This document shows positions 5,417 to 6,444 of a stretch of 6,444 bases of DNA, one piece after another (the first letter of the stretch is position 1; each line of letters begins with the position of its first letter). The position numbers and the translations under genes were made by a program. The notes under the pieces are model-generated. The model worked only from the letters and a program-made list of their open reading frames with translations, did no database searches and was not told where the DNA came from. This DNA is from Candidatus Altarchaeales archaeon WOR_SM1_86-2 (lineage in GTDB: Archaea; Altiarchaeota; Altiarchaeia; IMC4; MCBC01): the NCBI GenBank assembly GCA_001723855.1, contig MCBC01000076.1, positions 1 to 6,444 on the forward strand, written 5' to 3'.

Positions 5417-6444
5417 GTGAAGGTAAATCAGGTAGTAAAAGAATTAAGCACCGGGGACCCGCTTCAAGCATACGAAGCGGTCAGGGGTAAATATACGTAT
5501 CTGCTTGAGTCTGCGGAAGGCGGTAAGAAGGTTGCACAGTATTCCTTTATCGGTTTTGATCCTGCGATGGTTGTGAGGATTTCCGGGGAGGGGGTTGACT
5601 TCAGAGCATTTGATCCGAATCTCAAGCATATAACCCCGAAAGGCAGTAACCCGCTGGAAATTATGCACAACCTTATGCTTGAGTTTGAATACGGCGGAGA
5701 GATTCCGACAAGGTTTTGCGGCGGGTTTGCCGGCTACTTTTCCTATGATCTCATAAGATATTTCATGGATCTGGATGACGAAACAGATCATACGGTGGAT
5801 GACCTAAACCAGCCGGTATGCGAGTTCATTCTTGCAAAGCACAACATAATTTTCGATCATGTAGAAAAGAAAACATATCTCATCGCCAGTATATTCTCTG
5901 ATGAGAGGAATGAAGAATCTAAAAAATTGGATGAAATCGAAAATTTGCTGGTTAAGAATTCAAAGAACCCGAATAATTTTTCAAACAAAAAGATCAAATT
6001 TACATCCAATCTAAAAAAAGAAGAATTTGAAAGAAACGTTGATGCTGCGAAGGAGTACATCAGGGCGGGGGATATATTTCAGGTTGTGTTGTCACAGCGG
6101 CTGAGTGCCCAGTTCAATGGCGATGAATTTGAGGTTTATAAAAAATTGAAAGAGATCAATCCGTCGCCTTATATGTACTTTCTGGATTTTGGAGAAAGAA
6201 AGATCGCCGGCTCGAGTATAGAAACATTAGCGAGGGTTGAGAAAAAGATTGCAGTCACTTACCCCATCGCAGGGACCCGTCCGAGAGGAAAAACGGAAAG
6301 TGAGGACCGTGATCTTGAGCGGGAAATGCTTGGGGATGAGAAGGAAAGGGCTGAGCACATTATGCTTGTCGACCTCGGCAGAAACGATATAGGGAGAGTG
6401 GCGAAGTTCGGCAGCGTAAAAGTAACAAAATTTATGGGAGTTGA
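5417..6444 (+). CDS. trpE: anthranilate synthase component I (N-terminal part, cut by window edge)
   Basis: Converts chorismate and ammonia (supplied from glutamine by TrpG) to anthranilate, the first committed step of tryptophan synthesis. The frame is open from GTG 5417 to the window edge: 342 codons, so roughly the last quarter is missing. Visible motifs are LLESAEG (29-35, the tryptophan feedback-binding LLES) and YSFIGFDP (42-49). NPSPYMYF (248-255), PIAGTRPRG (283-291) and [13 protein letters not shown] (312-324) follow. Ala in PIAGT, where 4-amino-4-deoxychorismate synthases (PabB) typically have Lys, together with LLES, favours TrpE over PabB. The usual GSSPE block reads GSSIET (265-270), an unusual Pro-to-Ile change. 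GTG is chosen because the upstream sequence is non-coding and the LLES spacing is normal for the family. Other trp genes probably follow to the right. Confidence 0.93.
   Translation, partial: MKVNQVVKELSTGDPLQAYEAVRGKYTYLLESAEGGKKVAQYSFIGFDPAMVVRISGEGVDFRAFDPNLKHITPKGSNPLEIMHNLMLEFEYGGEIPTRFCGGFAGYFSYDLIRYFMDLDDETDHTVDDLNQPVCEFILAKHNIIFDHVEKKTYLIASIFSDERNEESKKLDEIENLLVKNSKNPNNFSNKKIKFTSNLKKEEFERNVDAAKEYIRAGDIFQVVLSQRLSAQFNGDEFEVYKKLKEINPSPYMYFLDFGERKIAGSSIETLARVEKKIAVTYPIAGTRPRGKTESEDRDLEREMLGDEKERAEHIMLVDLGRNDIGRVAKFGSVKVTKFMGV

Noticed and set aside
5444..5791. Minus-strand open frames of 115 and 68 codons (also one at 5857-6060)
   Set aside because: They lie wholly antisense to trpE, whose plus-strand frame carries the recognisable TrpE motifs.
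5417..6444. Assignment as PabB (aminodeoxychorismate synthase)
   Set aside because: PIAGTRPRG has Ala rather than the Lys typical of PabB, and the LLES feedback motif is present, so TrpE is favoured.

Overview
The window looks like ordinary chromosomal DNA from a euryarchaeote, probably of a methanogen-related lineage; I cannot place it more precisely. The evidence is a short (221 aa) archaeal-type triosephosphate isomerase, an archaeal-type RNase HII, a PRC-barrel protein and an archaeal TraB-family protein. In addition, start codons lie shortly downstream of TATA-like AT-rich boxes with no convincing Shine-Dalgarno sequence, which suggests leaderless or near-leaderless mRNAs. TTG and GTG are used as starts at least once each.

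Layout, left to right. Positions 1-86 are downstream of tpiA and hold at most the start of another minus-strand gene. tpiA (minus) and a prohibitin/SPFH membrane protein (plus) diverge from a 43-bp AT-only-like spacer. Next is an AT-rich cluster of three small plus-strand genes: a winged-helix protein and two basic proteins of 65 and 62 aa. The two basic proteins appear to be diverged tandem copies of each other. A TraB-family protein with one C-terminal membrane segment (minus) converges on this cluster. It diverges from a PRC-barrel gene that is followed 2 bp later by rnhB (RNase HII). rnhB converges, across only 14 bp, on an endonuclease/exonuclease/phosphatase-family gene (minus). After a 221-bp spacer comes trpE (plus), which runs off the right edge with 342 codons visible.

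The genes do not form one pathway. tpiA serves glycolysis/gluconeogenesis, rnhB removes RNA from RNA-DNA hybrids, and trpE commits chorismate to tryptophan. The SPFH and TraB-like proteins are membrane proteins of unclear local role, and the three small genes are unassigned.

I found no CRISPR array, transposon, tRNA, rRNA or recognisable defence system. The most interesting non-coding stretch is the trpE upstream spacer. It contains a coaxial dyad symmetry centred on a TATA-like box, which is an operator candidate. It also contains a GC-rich hairpin followed by seven Ts, preceded at about the right distance by a TATA-like box, which could be a small RNA of about 60 nt. The other notable item is the pair of tandem small paralogues.
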